DNA of 64,000 nt from Casuarius casuarius (GCA_003342895.1 PTFA01000024.1:5389505-5453504); one strand, 5' to 3'; counted from the stretch's first letter, positions 34,287 through 47,622 are shown. Translations and numbers: made by a program. The notes: generated by a model from the sequence alone, not told the origin.

Positions 34287-37200
34287 GAAGAGGTCACTTT
34301 TTAAGTGCAGACAAGGAAGCAGTTTTAAGTTTAAGCTCCTCTCTGCTCCTCAGAGAAGGAGAAAATACAGGTCTGGAGGACTTCATTTGCATGCTTACCG
34401 ATAAGTCTGCTTGCTGAGTTTTGAAGGCCTGGATAGGACTTGTTTACATTTTGACTGTTAATAGATTATTGTTGTAAGTAGACTTACAGAAGGACGCTGA
34501 ATTTACAAGTGATAGCTTTTGGCTCAGTAACAAAGGTAAAAAGCTTAGCCAGAGGTGGCAGAGGGCTTTGCTTTGCTCTGCGTTCACAGTACGGACGGCC
34601 TGTGCCCAGCATGGAACGAAGCTGCAGCTGTGGTGCAAAGCAGACTTCACAGCATGGTCTGATGGAGCAAGCAGCATCTGCGCAAAGCTGCCTACAGGGG
34701 AGCCTAACTGGGGCAGACATGCAGAGCTAACCCCACTGCAGCTTCTGCAGAAGGAGAGCTGGTGTCACAGGACACTACAGGGGTACTGTGTGGTGGGACC
34801 TAGTGGAGGGGTGCTCGTAGATCTCAGTGGCTCTGCAGAGAGCCAGACTGCCAGCCTTCTTTACTGCCAGACAGCTCCTGCATCTACCAAGGATGCAAGA
34901 ATGGTGTTTGAGTAGGGTGGTGGATGAAGCTCATGGCAAAACTAATCGTTCTGGACCTCAGGAAGCTGGATGATAAACACTCGGGGATCCAAGTAAACCA
35001 AACTCTAGGTGCAATGGAGTATTAATTTCCCTAAGTGTCAGCTAAAAGTATGGATCTGTATCCAACTTTTCTGTGTTGGTGTTTTCATCCCTCTACAGTA
35101 AAACATGAATTTCCTGTTCTTAATAAATGATTAAGAGTGGTAAAAAGCCACTTTCCCAGAGTTGTTCACCATGCCATAGTAATGGTATAGCTAAGATACC
35201 TAATGGAAGACATAGTCCAACAAGGGAGATAAAGGGCTAGATTCAATTGCTTTGACACAGGAACCTACTGTGATTCGAGAAACCTTTGGAAACCTGAAAC
35301 CCTTGTAAAGGACTTGTGGGAGCCCTACAGCTATCTAGGACAGTAGCTAGAGGTAAGTTGTGATACCCTATACCACCTAAAATAGCACTAGACATCTGTG
35401 TTTAAGCAACTGAATCGTTCCTATAGTGTCAGTGAGAGGCAAGAGGGGGTAAAACAAAAAATACATCAATATATGTAATTGAAACTATATTTTACCTCAG
35501 CCATTGCTTCCTGATTATCATGGAAGTGACTAATCTAGATAAATTCTCAAACTATAAAATAGCTTGCTTATCTACCAGCCGCTGGAGTTCCTGAGTTGTT
35601 TAAAAGGTTCTCTTTCCCCATCATCACCATGTGAGCCTTGCTCTGGTCTGGATACAGGCAGCCAATTTACCTCATTTTGTTGGTCTTTGTTGGTTGCTAG
35701 AATAGTTTAGTGATGTAAGGGATACAAGTTCCCAGAGGTGAACTGACTGACCTGAGTGGTGGTGATGCCTGACTGTTTCTGATGGGTGCTAGACAGACAT
35801 GGAGCTGGACATGTGATAAGATGTTCTGTGGAGGATTTTGGCAGCTGAATGGTTTTGGCAGGAGAGAAGTTGCTCACCTCTGGTCAAAGCTCCCCCCATG
35901 CTGCTTGTTGTTACTTCTTCACAGAAGCACAGTTGTACATAGCTATAAGTCCAACAGAGTGGACTAGGTTTATTTGTGGAATAATGGACATTTACCCCTT
36001 TTGAAGGCAAGAGGTAGCCATGATTACTGCTGATTTAATTAGATGTCTTAGTCTGAAATCTGCATGTAAAGTGCTGAGTTCATGGTGGTGGATACATCCA
36101 AATGCAGAAGATTTAATTCTACCAAGAACGACATGCTAGATGAATTTTTGAGATGTGCAGATTTCAGTGATAGCCCCTGACTTGTAGTGGGACAGCAAAG
36201 CCATTTATAGCATATGTCCCTTTTAAAGATGGCATTAACTATGCAATTACCGGTGCAGACATAAGCTCCAGTTCCAGATCCAGGATGCCTTCTTTTTACT
36301 GAAGGGACAGAATATTTACACCTGGTTGGTGAAGTGTTTGTTGTCCTGCTTTGTTATCTTGTTTAGAGATGTAGAAACAGCACTTAGAAATGTTTCAGGT
36401 GGCTTATCCAGGTCTATGCATTTTCTGTATAGTTCAACCCAAAAATTAATAAGGATATGTTGATCTCTTGTTACTGCCTGCCCAAGGTGCAAAACAGTCA
36501 GCTTTCTAGAGGTCATGGGGCTGGAGCATGATGGTCTTACCCCAATTTAAAAGGCTGAACGAATATCTTGCTTCAGAAGTTTAATGCTTCTCTGCACACA
36601 ACAATGGTTTTCATTTTCTTATTTGGTGAATCTAGCTGCTGGTTTCTGAAAGGACGCACCAAAGTTCACCTGAGTAAATCGGTAAAGAACTGTGCCTTAT
36701 AAGAAATTCTCATCTTGGGCTGTACAATAAAATTTTAAAACATATCAGGGACAACTAGAATGTTACTTTGGGGATATTTCAAAAATGAAAAGTTATGATA
36801 GATTAGCTTTGCCTGTGACACTTGTTTTTACAATAACAACTCCTAGCCTCTCTTTTGTGTCAGTGCTACCTATAGCAAGTCTAATACTGGTTGTACCTAG
36901 GAACAAGCAGATGAAAAAAGGCCACTGAACTCTGCTGAGATGGAGCGATGAGACAAACAGGCTCGCTCATGAGATTTCTGCTTAGGCAGCAGTGCCATGG
37001 AAACAGCCTAGACTTTAGCAGTTTGGCTTCTCAAACTGCACAGAAGTTCATACAAAAAGTGCTAATATGCTAACTGCTGGTCCATAAATTTGAACAACTG
37101 GGCTTAGCCCCATCCAGCACTGGTGTGCTATCAAGGTAGGACTGTACCTCCCACAGATGGTAGCAAAGGTACCGCATCTAGTAGGCCGCAACTGTAGCAT

Positions 37201-37419
37201 GACAGCTGCTGCTGTCCCCACTTAGACTTGCTAAAAATATGCAGTTTGGCAGCAGCATTAGAATTTGGTGGGAATGGGTTGGCTTCCATGAGATTATTGT
37301 CAGGAAGGGGCTGGAATATGTAACGTAGATTTCATCATTTTAATTAAGTTTTAGATGCTCAGATCGTAACAAATACCAGGTTTATATAACACTGCAATCT
37401 ATATATACTGTGTTAAATA

Positions 37420-37451
37420 GTTATCTATTACAGATGTTATCTATCACAGGG
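37420..37451. repeat. 16-bp tandem duplication
   Basis: GTTATCTATTACAGAT is followed by GTTATCTATCACAGGG, in an AT-rich block with TATATA runs. Confidence 0.7.
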
Positions 37452-38994
37452 AGTAATTTAATCTCATACTGAAAATTCTAAGGAAATAAAACACTAATAC
37501 TGAAAAAAAACTTTTTTCAATAGTAATCAAACCCTGTCAGACATTTGTTTGACAGAAGTTTTTTAGGGTTTTGTTCTGCTTTGGAATAAGCTTTGTTTCA
37601 AACCATTGGAGTTTCCTTTAGAACAGAAATCCCAATTCCCAACCAGTTTTGTTCCTATTGTTCCCAGATCCCAGCACCCAGAGACAAAACTTCTTTTCCA
37701 GTGCATGTCCCCATTCCACCTCCCCATCCCCACAAGTCCTCCTGCGGAGAGTCTCACGGGCTTCTCTTGAGAAACAGCTGACGCCGACAGCCCTGCGCCC
37801 GAAGCCCGCTGTTTGGAACACAGTTGCATTGTATCAGGCCCCTGTGCCCGGGGCTCTTTGTACAGAGTCTCTCGTAACACTGACATTAACCATCTGGTCC
37901 CCTTCACCCTAAGGAGGGGCCTGGTGGACTACATTACCCAGGATCCTTGACAGCAGAGTTCATGGATGGCTAATGAGGGAAAACTAAATCGTGCTCAATC
38001 ACTCCGGGTTCCTCAAAGTCGTCGTTTTTTTTCTTGCATAAAAACTACTGGCCAGATGTACACAACAGATCATGGTGACAGCAACTAAAAATGAAAGTCA
38101 GAAATAGAGTACTCTCAGATCTGTCTGGATCACAAGCAAAAATTCAGATGTCATCTTTCTGTTCAGATCCATCTGACCAGAAATAACTGTGAAATACTTA
38201 GTTTGGCTAACTCCTTACAGAAATTTTCAAAAGTCGCACGCATTGTCAAATCCTGGAAAAGCAGCCCAAATTCTATAAATAAAATACCCACTGAGGAGAT
38301 TAACCAAAGTAGAGTGCTAAGATAGTGGGAGGCAGTGGTTAAACACAGACAACTCTCCAGATGCTGTAGCAAGACACCCATAATGATTTCATCACAGGCA
38401 CAGCTGGAGAGACGCCACACTTCCTCAGTGTAACTGGAGCAGGTGACAGTGAATCGCTAGTTCTTCCCTAAGTAGCCACACCACTGACAGCTTGGCATTT
38501 GCACCCGCCACTACCAGCTCTTTAAGATCAGAGCATTGCTGCTTTCAATGCTGGCAGCAGGCATCCAGTTTCAGAGATGGATGACTACGCTTTAAAAAAG
38601 CTTCTTTAAAGTTTACGGTGGTGGAGATGTCACATAACATTTGGCTTTTGATGTGATGCAGTATAAATGCTGTAATCATATTTACAAAACATGATCAATA
38701 ACATGTTGTGTGTGAACTCTTTCCTTTAAATTTTCCCATAAAACACACTCATCTGCCTTTTCCCAATCTCAATCCCCAAAAGGTCCAAGTGAAGAAAGAA
38801 AAATTAAGTAGGTCCACACAGGGCAAATAGGCCCAGTCATTCATGAGATGGAGGTGACAGTTCAGCTCCAAATTTGACTTGGCTGAATCTTCATGCTCTT
38901 CTTTTAAAACTCTATGTAAATAGTGTGTTTCTGTGTCAGCCAGCCTAGACTCATACCCCATGTAAGATTATGCTAAAGAATGCTTGGGCCCAAA

Positions 38995-39110
38995 GGAAAG
39001 CAGTTCACTCGATTCCCAGTTCAGTAATCCTTTGTTTAGTGGTGTGATCTCACCGCTTCAGAAGGTTACCCCTGAGCTCCACTGCTGTACAGGGATAAGC
39101 TGTGGAGGTG
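38995..39110 (+). mobile_element. Possible MIR/CORE-like SINE
   Basis: CACTCGATTCCCAGTTCAG (B-box-like region), GTGGTGTGATCTCACCGCTT and CTCCACTGCTGTACAGGGAT occur in the order and spacing of a MIR-type element (GTTCGATTCCCAGCTC.. TGTGTGACCTTGGGC.. CATCTGTAAAATGGGGAT). Divergence is high, so this is tentative. Confidence 0.4.
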
Positions 39111-39980
39111 GCTGTGGGCTTCTTGAGCTTTGGTGCCTGATAACATTCTCTCTTTAGTTGCTCAGTGTTGCAAACTGCAGTAAATCAGCCTAAGTGACTG
39201 TTAGGTTCATATGGCCAGCTCTGCTGCAAGGGAGGTAGGGAGGTTATCGTTTTACCTCCAGAGCCAGGAGGTGAAAGTCTCTGACACAGGGCAATCATAA
39301 AAAGCTGGCTGGCAGGTTGTACCCCTGTTAGATACTGAAGACCTCCACTGCAGCCTTAGATACTAACCGTGTGTGTATGGGAGGGTTACATTTTACAATT
39401 GAGTTGTGCTCACTTTACTTGCTTGAAACTCCTCCTCAGCATCTATACTGGCATATTTTGACTCCTGTAGATGAACATGAACATGACCAGCTCACACTAT
39501 AGAAACGGTATTAAATTCTTGCAATTACATTGTGATGGCACAATTAAAGCACTGGGAAAAAATGCAAGTACATGACAGTAAAGGGAGAATGTGGTAAATA
39601 AGCCCAACGAGAATGGTGTACCTTTAAATGCTTTTTTTGTTGCACTTGATTTTTCCATGATTCTGAGATTAAGGGTACCAAGTAACATGTATTCAGCAAG
39701 CCCCCATTAAGAAAGAATACAATTCAATTTTTGTGTCATACAGAATTATATTATTTTGCTATAGCACACTTGAATCTTCAGCCAAGAATGCTTAAAAATA
39801 TGCTGTAAACCTTTGAGCCAGTAGGAGATGAGGTTAAAGCTGAAGCAAAATCATCGTCCCCAGGAGTCTGGTGTCTGGTAAAGTTGTGCTGGAATCATTT
39901 AAGACATCAGATTACCTTGTGCAGTAGTGGGAGAGACTTTGAACAGTGGAAGGACATCCAATCCTGCAGATGTTCAGCTA

Positions 39981-40055
39981 ACAAATGTTTTCAAGGCGCT
40001 TTGAAGATGAAGCACTACATATAAATAGAAGGTTTCATTATTAGATATTAGGAAG
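39981..40055 (+). mobile_element. MIR/CORE-like SINE 3' end
   Basis: AAATGTTTTCAAGGCGCTTTG then AAGATGAAGCACTACATATA then AATAGAAGGTTTCATTATTA closely follows the SINE 3' consensus (AATGTTTGTAAAGCGCTTTG.. AAGATGAAAAGCGCTATATAA.. GTGCTAAGTATTATTA). The 5' part, if present, lies in 39890-39980 but is too eroded to align by eye. Confidence 0.65.
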
Positions 40056-40339
40056 AGTAATAAAAATAAATACATTTCATCAAACTGAAGAACATCTGAA
40101 GGCCGTTTTATGAGACACAACATAGGGGTCTTTTCAAAGTAATGATTTATTTTTTCCACATTACTCCTTTTCATTAGTAGAGTTCAGAAATTAATTTGAC
40201 AATTTCTGTTTCATTCAATCCAGCAGTATCAAACATTTTTGCCAAAGACAGACACAACTACTTAGACAGTGTAAAGAAGCTTGTAAAAAGCTACTAGACA
40301 GAGATGTTCACTCAGTCACTAGCAGCACTGATTAGATCC

Positions 40340-40465
40340 AGAGCCACAATAAAAATGGATAGACAATATTTGCCCTTACCTTAAACCATCTCAAATACCA
40401 CACAAAAAAAGGGAGGCACAGAGCAAGAGAGAGTGTGGTAGAAAAACAAAATGAAAGCCATTCAC
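40340..40465 (-). mobile_element. Possible MIR/CORE-like SINE or LINE fragment, reverse orientation
   Basis: AGACAATATTTGCCCTTACC, a TAAACCATCTCAAATACCAC stretch and GGGAGGCACAGAGCAAGAGA resemble the reverse-complement block AGACAGTCCCTGCCC.. CTTACAATCTAAATA.. GAGGCACAGAGAG seen in related SINEs. The match is weaker than for the copy near 34.1 kb. Confidence 0.4.
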
Positions 40466-41859
40466 CAACATCTCAGTTTTGAACAGTTGTGTAAAAACAT
40501 CTGGAAGTTGCAAATCTTGGAGAACCCAGCAATCCCCTAGTCTCCTGTTTCACCCAAGGACACTATATTTGGCCTCTATGAACTAGAGAACAGGAGCAAA
40601 AAGAAGCATAGCACATCAAATAAGGAGCATGCATGAGATAGATATTTGTTGGCTTCGTTACAAATCAGTCTGTTTTCTGTCTGATGAATAGAAGTGTCCT
40701 ACAAGAGTCAGGCTGTGGGAGTAGCAAACGGCAAAATTCCTTTTGTTATATGGATAGCAATTGGAAGGGAAACATACCCAAGGCTTACATCTGTAAGACT
40801 GATCTTTCAGCCATGTCCTTATGGTGACTGTAAATGTATATTGTATCTAGTCAACCTCTTAGCTTTCCAGTGATGATTATACGTAATGACAGCTTTGATG
40901 AATATATCTTCAAGAAGGGAAATTCCAGTAAGATCATAGGAGTGCCTTTGAAGTAAGGAAAATACAGAATGATAGCCATTAAATATTTATGGGCTTTCCT
41001 TTACTTGTAGAAGAAAAAGCTCTGTGGTATATGATAAACCTTACATGAGGCATACCTCAAATTTAAATAACATTTACAAAAACAAATGAGAAGATATCTC
41101 ATAGTGTATTAGGAAAAGAATGTGTAAGATTTTTGTGCATAGTATGATGCAATTCTGTCTTCTGAAGCTGTGAATGCCAGTATTACACAGAGAAATCATT
41201 TAATTGGAATACAAGAAAGAACATCCTCAGAAAGCAAAAGGATAGGGAGTGAGGAAGGTAAAAAGAAGAGGGAAGATAAATAACTATCAGCTGCATCTGT
41301 AAATGACTGCTTAAAGAACTGAGAACCATATGAGGTAAAGGCAGGACAATGCCATAGAATACAAAGCTCTTGATTTTCCTCTTGATTTTTGGAGGGAGGA
41401 AGGGTGTGTTTGCGGATTAAAAAAACCTTATTTTTATGATTTACAGACATAAAGATGAAACAATTTTAAAAAAACAAAACATTTTTTCTAGTGAAGGAGA
41501 CGTCTAGGAATACAAGGAATATTTTAGGAACCTCCAGTATGGTTAGGACTACAAGGATCCTGAAAAACGAGGCTATTAAGAATGGCAGTATTTTGCATGT
41601 GTTGTGCACGCATGTGGAGCTAAAAATACAATGAAGTGGCAAAGTCAATTCTTTAAAGCGAAGAACACCAGAACTTCTATTGCCCATAAAATCTTCCTTG
41701 GGTTCGCTTGTTTTTTGCCTCAGGGTATGGTGAGGCTTTACAGACTGAGTTGCTAGTCATCAGTTTGTCCCATTCCCTCTGTTCTGTAAGTGCCTTTTTC
41801 ATAACTCAACCCATCTTTGAAGATAAAATTGCTAAGTTGCACACCTGTCTCAGTTTTAC

Positions 41860-41965
41860 TTACTGTAATACTTGAGTGTTTCACAGACATGACTGCATTT
41901 ATAACAAGACTGTGAAGCAAGGGAGTATTATAAAAGAAAGGAATTGAAACACAGATTGATTTCCA
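41860..41965 (-). mobile_element. MIR/CORE-like SINE fragment, reverse orientation
   Basis: TACTTGAGTGTTTCACAGAC, CATTTATAACAAGACTGTGA and GCAAGGGAGTATTATAAAAG, followed by GGAATTGAAACACAGATTGA, match in order the reverse complement of the 3' half of MIR-like SINEs (familiar form: CACAACACCCTGTGAGGTAGG.. TATTATTATCCCCATTTTA.. GAGGCACAGAGA). A different old repeat abuts it on the right. Confidence 0.6.
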
Positions 41966-42112
41966 AGGGGCTCATGTATTTTGGGTGCCTAATTCGAGGC
42001 TGCTAGCATTTGATTTTTTCAGACTTTTTAGTATTAACAAGCACATTGCATTTTCCAGATATCGCTCCTGTTGACTTCTGTGGCTATTGCGAGTGCTCTT
42101 CAGTCCTGCAGG
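41966..42112 (+). repeat. Unclassified ancient sauropsid interspersed repeat
   Basis: TTTTGGGTGCCTAATTCGAGG, then GATTTTTTCAGACTTTT, then CTCCTGTTGACTTCTGTGGC and a degenerate GAGTGCTCTTCAGTCCTGCA follow the order of a repeat common in turtles, crocodilians and birds (GGGTGCCTAACTTGAGACACC.. CCCATTGACTTCAATGG.. GTGCTCAGCACCTCTG). I do not know its formal family name. It is diverged and non-coding. Confidence 0.5.
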
Positions 42113-42174
42113 TGAGACCCCCACCACACAGCAAGTGATTACCTGTTAAATTCTTGGTGATGTGCAGCACATTA

Positions 42175-42204
42175 AGTGAGTGAGCGAGTGAGAGTGAGAG
42201 AGTG
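42175..42204. repeat. Degenerate (TGAG)n tract
   Basis: A run of GTGAG/CGAG/AGAG units forms a short interrupted microsatellite just right of the unclassified ancient repeat. Confidence 0.7.
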
Positions 42205-42939
42205 TTCAGTTGTCAGTGGCAGCATTTCACCACCCTTGCTCTGCTTCGCTCAGTAAATACTTCCCAGTTTCCTCAAAATGAAGGCTAGAAAAAGGTAACA
42301 GTGTCCTTCCTTAAACAGTCCTGTCTCCTCTGCTACTGCATTCAGTGTGCAGAACAGACCCTCTCAGACTGTTACAGGAAGCAGTCCCCCCCTGCAAATT
42401 GAAAGCAGTAATTTTTTTTCCTATTATTCTAATGATTGTCTTCCCTTTCTTGGGGAATTTCTAAAATTCCACTGAGGGAAAAAGAGTCCAGTCACGAAAG
42501 GTGAACTCCTACTCAGCAATTTCAAACCCAAGCAGGGAGTGGGATGGGGCATGGAAAATATAAGTCCAGTATGCATCCCTGTGTCCAGGCAAAAGTTTTA
42601 ACTGGTCTACTGGAAAGCAGTTTTCTTGTTTTTCACAGCGTGCATAGATAAGTAAGAAAGGACCATGGAATGGTACCCCTAGTATCTTGTGTTCTTGACA
42701 CAGTAAAATAATACAAGGTGCAGGCACGGTTGGCTTTCAGATACTTACATTTGCTAATTATAATGAACATCTGAAGCCTATCTTATGCATATGTTGCTCT
42801 GGCAATATATAGGTATAAAATGCAGTGAAATCTCCTACCTCACAAGCTGTTTAAAGTTCCTATATTCTGCATACAGTTAGTGCCCTAATACAAAATCTAA
42901 AAAAGGGCAAGCAAATGAAATTCTGTGGTTGTGAAAGAA

Positions 42940-42982
42940 GCTAATGGTCCCTTCTGGCTTTAAGCGCTCTGAATTTATGAAA
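42940..42982 (+). mobile_element. CR1-type LINE 3' tail remnant
   Basis: AATGGTCCCTTCTGGCTTTA followed by a degenerate CTGAATTTATGA matches the end of sauropsid CR1 elements (GGTCCCTTCTGGCCTTAAA.. ending in TCTATGA units). Only about 40 bases are clear, and upstream sequence could not be aligned by eye. Confidence 0.55.
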
Positions 42983-43330
42983 AAGATACTGAAAGGTTAC
43001 CAAGGCATTACTACTGTTAACGTACAGTTTGCCCCATAGCTGTGTATGAATATCTGACTACTCTTTTCAAAGACTTTTGGTTCAGCATCATTACCAGACA
43101 CTGGTCTGTTGCTTGAAATATAGAACTGGAACAATCACCTAATAATTAGTTAAATTAGACACATTAACTTGCTTTCAACTAGAAAAGGCTAAAAAGAGTT
43201 GTTTGTGTATATGAATCAACCCATTTGTCACAATACACCACATTTTAGCCAGTGTGGGGTCATATCAAACCTTGCACCACCATATCACAAAATTTGCATG
43301 TAGTAATATGCAGCAGATCAGAATATGTTG

Positions 43331-43371
43331 TGAAATACACTGTAAATGGCTGAAATATGCTGTAAAATGGC
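43331..43371. repeat. 20/21-bp tandem duplication
   Basis: TGAAATACACTGTAAATGGC is followed by TGAAATATGCTGTAAAATGGC. A further partial copy (GAATATGTTG) precedes them, hinting at a decayed three-unit array. Confidence 0.7.
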
Positions 43372-46300
43372 TCTCAGGCTCCAGTTCACTCTTGCTACCT
43401 CCTGCTTCCACTGATAAGAACAGCAAGCATTTGGTATTTGCAAGTCAATTGATAGGTTGAAATCAATCATTAATCGATTACATCATAACAGTGAGTACTG
43501 TAAATGACCACACTTCTCTGTAGTTCTCTTAAGACTTTTGCATATATTCCTAGAACAAGACTTAAAAGTTGGTTACTTGCAATCAGAGAAAATAATTTCC
43601 TACTCAGTGTGCACATATCCTTCCTAGACTAGCTGCTAAGTTCCTCTTAACACGAGCAAAGCTACATTCTGCTGATGTAAATGCAAAGAGAGGAGTCACC
43701 TTCCAGCACGCGGTGTGCTTCTACTCCATATGGGAAAAAGGCTTGTGCACCTGGTAGGCAAAGATGAAACCTTTTCAGAAGCCATGGGCTTCCCAAAAGT
43801 TTTGATCCAACTCTGACATGCCTGAAACTAAAGCTACATTTTTATTTAGGCAAGAATTCTTTTTTAAGCCCCTGAGCATTCTGGGCCATATTCAGTAGCG
43901 CCACATGCCTGTTACAGCATCCAAATTCAAGAGAATGAGTGATTCAAACCAAAGCTCTGGGGAGGAGAAAGAGATTCAGCACTTAATTTAGGCTCCGTAG
44001 TAAGTGGTCTGGATATTCTGTACATCAGCAGATCAGCTGAATATCCTTTTGCCACTCTCTGCCAAAGAACGCCGCACTCCTGTGCTTCACAACACAGAGT
44101 TTTAGCATAAACTTTTTACAGCTACATGTGAACTTAACTGTAGTAATACCCAAGAGAGAGAAGGATTTCCCCCATATAAATTGTTCATAGCATGTAGATT
44201 TTTTGCAAATTCATCGCCATAGGTTGTCTTTGATAATCTGGCTGCAAAGTTAGAGAAACTGCAGAGGTTGTATCAAGCCTTGTTTTAACTCTCATTTAAC
44301 AACAGGGTGATTGTTGTCGTCTAACTGCAGCAGTTGCAGAGCTGTGACACTGTTTTTAGCAGGTTCTGTGTTGTCACCTGCAGGCCGATGAATCCAGAAT
44401 CCCCTGGTATTGTCTTCCTGAAAGGCTTGCACTGACCTGCATATTTTTTTGAGTTTGTCCCAGTTTCTGGCAGTTTCTACAAGGTTTCTTTGAACAAATA
44501 AGCATTTGCATTGTGAGACTGTTTCCCACAACAAAAGGACACAGTCTTTGCATGGGGTCTTTGTGCTTTCTCTTTGACCCCAGTTATTTGTTGCGTAGAT
44601 GACATGTCACTGTTGCAGTTCCCTGGCATCTTTAGTTACCATTTCCATTAATCCAGTAATTTCTAGTGCACATGTTAGGGCCAAGTCAGCCTCAACCAGT
44701 ACTTGCTTTTTGGCTTGCTTCCTTTTGCATACCGCACACTAGCCAAACCTGCAAAACAACACTAAAACTCTGCAGGCCTGCAAAGCTCTGTTAATTTTCT
44801 TAATTGAAACAAATAGTTAGAATTTCCTTTGTTTCATCCTTACTCCATTTAGAGACACATTTATTAGTAACAATACATAAAAACTACATAGATTTATTAG
44901 GATCTCCAAAAACTATATTTAGTAACTACATACAACCTCATGAAGATTAGCTTTATATGGGCTACCTCATCTGGCTTCTAAAGGGGGACACCACAGTGAG
45001 CACTTATAGTTGTTTAAATAACTTCAAGAGTTCTCATCAAATGTTTATATGTTATTATACTATACTGCAGTCTTTTAACCTTACAGCTCCCTGTATATCC
45101 TGAAGAATATATGTTAATTTTGATGAATAACAGATAATTCAACTCCTGGTATTTTGATGAAGTATCTGTAGAGCAAGAGCACAGGGAAGGAATTAGAGGA
45201 AATCTTTCCAAAGGAGGCAGACATGCTGGAACAGTGCATGATCTTCTGTTTTTCCACCCACGACTGGACTCCTAGTCCTGTTCTCCTGAAGTCAAAATGA
45301 GATTTGCTATAGATTCCACCTGGAGATCTCAATTATTCCAGTGTTTGACTCCATTTAGTGTTTTACTAGAATAAAGCTCAACAGAAGTAAATCCTGTGAT
45401 AGATATGTACCCTACTGCAGAGGCCTTACTTGACATTTTGTTGTATCCGATAACATTTGCCATACATGTTTAAATGGTGCAAAGGACTTTGTGTGAGAGT
45501 TTGGTCAATAGCTATGACAACTTAAATGGTAAGATAGCATTTGACATCAGGACAGGAGGCTTTTCCCGACAACTGAGAGCTCCTGATAGTCACTTCAAAG
45601 AGAAAAGGAGAAACTAACATAAGCCTATTCCGTAATTATCATATTGGTAAGCACAAAGGAATTGCAGATAAGTTGGGGTTGGGGTCGAGCAGATGAACTT
45701 CACCGCAAATGGTAAACTGCCAACAGAGTGGTAACGGAGGTATCAGGAGACAAGAGAGACTAGGAGAGACCTGGCCATCATGAGTGGAAGCAATGGGCTA
45801 GGAGGGAGCTGGGGAACTGGAGGGTGTATGCTCTTGGTTTTGGATAAAAACTACGGATGAATTTGGTGAATAACTCAGGCCTTTACAAAAAGGTACTGGG
45901 ATACGCACCTATGCTGTGAAGTTATGGAAAGTAACACTGAAGCATTAGGAAAATGCCTGCTTAATAATGAACAAAGCCACAAAGTACCCTGGAAGCAGCT
46001 ACTGCTTATAAACCATTACCTGCTCTGGGCAGCAAATAGTCAACCTTTCTATTCAGTGTTTTTTTAACATTTACTACATTTACCTTGAAGAAAATAAAAA
46101 GGTGGAACCTGGGAATGAAGCAGGGAACATAGCAAACTTTTGCAGCAAGTAGAGAAGCAGAATGTGGAGAAAGCCAAGAGAGATTTGGTGTTTTCCAAGG
46201 TGTTCAAAGCCATGGTCTTTTTTCAGAATATAGTTGTGTTTTTCACTGGGCATGACAGGATTCATGAAAAGATGTCTCAGCATTTAGGAGCTTTTAAATT

Positions 46301-46977
46301 ATGAATAAATATTATACATAAAATACAGTATTCTCTTTTATGCAACTCTCTCACTCACCCCTCTGGCACCTTTTCCTCAGAGCTTCTCACTTCAGTGGTT
46401 CAGAGGTGTTTATTGCCAGGATCTTTTACCCTTATTTCTTCAGGCAGAAGGAAAATACCTTGAATCTATTGCCCAGACAGAAGGAAAAACAGAGAAGTGA
46501 AGAAAAGTGTTTCCAAAGAGCTACAAAGCCTCACTCCTTAAAAGCCTTGCAAACAGAAAAGACTTGCGTGGCAAGAAAGATTCAAGAGCATGCTGCAGTG
46601 CTTAAACTCACTGGGTTAATGCTTTAGCCCGTGTGTAAGTTATCCCTCTAGAGGCCAGCAGAGTATCAGGAAACAGTTGCAGTGAACTGGACCATAATGC
46701 CACTGTAGAACCAACTCTTACCCAAATTATTAACATTTGAAACTTCTTCCAGCTGCCCAAGGGCTGCCTGCTGCATTCAAACTGAATTGTCCTGCAATTA
46801 TAGTAGCAACATAAGAAACATGCCATAACATTATCATGGATCTAAATTCTTTAAGTAAGTAGGGTCATAGATGTTAGAAGTAGAGAGTATTCACTGAAAC
46901 AGACATATTGCCCTTATTCGTATAGGGAGGATCCGCTCATTTAAAAAGTATGTTTGAGATCAGTGTATACTTAGGAG

Positions 46978-47215
46978 AGACAGTGTGTCTTGTGGTTAGA
47001 GGGGGGAGCAGGGCTGTACCCTACTCCAGCATTGATTTGCTGTCTCTGAACTTCTGTGTTTTGGTTTTACCATCTGTAAAGTAGATACTGTAATACTTGC
47101 AGTGCACAGCTGACCCAGCAGAAACATCTCCTGCCTCATGGACATGATGGGAAGATTAATTACTATGATTAATGTCATAAAAGAGCCTCTAGAAAAAGTG
47201 CAATGGGAATACAAA
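46978..47215 (+). mobile_element. MIR/CORE-like tRNA-derived SINE
   Basis: The copy begins with a tRNA-like head (GTGTCTTGTGGTTAGAGG, A-box like). It continues through CAGCATTGATTTGCTGTCTC and TTGGTTTTACCATCTGTAAA, where the family has TCAGTTTCCCCATCTGTAAA. It then runs through the AGATACTGTAATACTTGC segment to a 3' part with TGATTAATGTCATAAAAGAG. The order of blocks is that of full-length MIR-type SINEs on the plus strand. It is heavily mutated, so the tRNA head is not a functional tRNA gene. Confidence 0.7.
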
Positions 47216-47622
47216 GTAATGAGAAATTTGGAGGAAAAAAAAAAAGCACGTATACGTGTAATTTATTTTTCAGAAAGTACATTTTTTTCTAGATAGTGCA
47301 CTGACCTAATGGTTTCATTTTGAGCAGGTCTTATTCTAAGACTTGCTCCTGCAGTCCTCACACAGCCACATTCCCACAGAAGTTTGCTTGAGGAAGGCCT
47401 CAAGATTCAGCTTTGTGTACTTTGTCTAGGTGCCAGGAAATACTATCCTTTTAATTAGCAGGTCTATTTCTTTGATAAGTATTTAAGTGGTTTCATTGCA
47501 ATTTCATCTCTTCAGTTGCAGTCCAGCACCTGGGAGGTAAGGGAAAAGGAAGCAAGCACTGAGTTTTTCCATCATTTCTAAAGAGGGATATTTCTGAGAC
47601 ACTGTACTTGTGTGGGTGGGCA

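Larger units (their letters stand above)
34197..38994. other. Non-coding stretch
   Basis: No gene is supported. Slightly GC-richer blocks at 34550-34910 and 37620-37960 give frames of 114-115 codons with strong overlap on the opposite strand. GGACTACATTACCCAGGATCC at about 37926 resembles a phrase found in several old DNA repeats, but I could not extend it. Confidence 0.55.
42205..46977. other. Non-coding stretch
   Basis: AT-rich, with the CR1 tail remnant and a decayed short tandem array. An 80-codon minus frame at 44534-44292 has a plausible-looking charged composition but no family match. No gene is supported. Confidence 0.55.

Noticed and set aside
37563..37912. Frames of 87 and 114 codons on opposite strands in a GC-richer block
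   Set aside because: They shadow each other and match no family; possible old DNA-repeat phrase near 37926 could not be extended.
44292..44534. 80-codon minus-strand frame that looked like a decayed gene fragment
   Set aside because: Charged composition only; no recognisable motif and no neighbouring frame continuing it.
46861..46920. Possible CR1 minus-strand tail (GGTCATAGATGTTAG)
   Set aside because: Similarity ends after about 15 bases; too short to call.
46978..47040. tRNA-like A-box sequence
   Set aside because: It is the head of a diverged SINE. A full cloverleaf with anticodon and acceptor stem cannot be formed, so it is not a tRNA gene.
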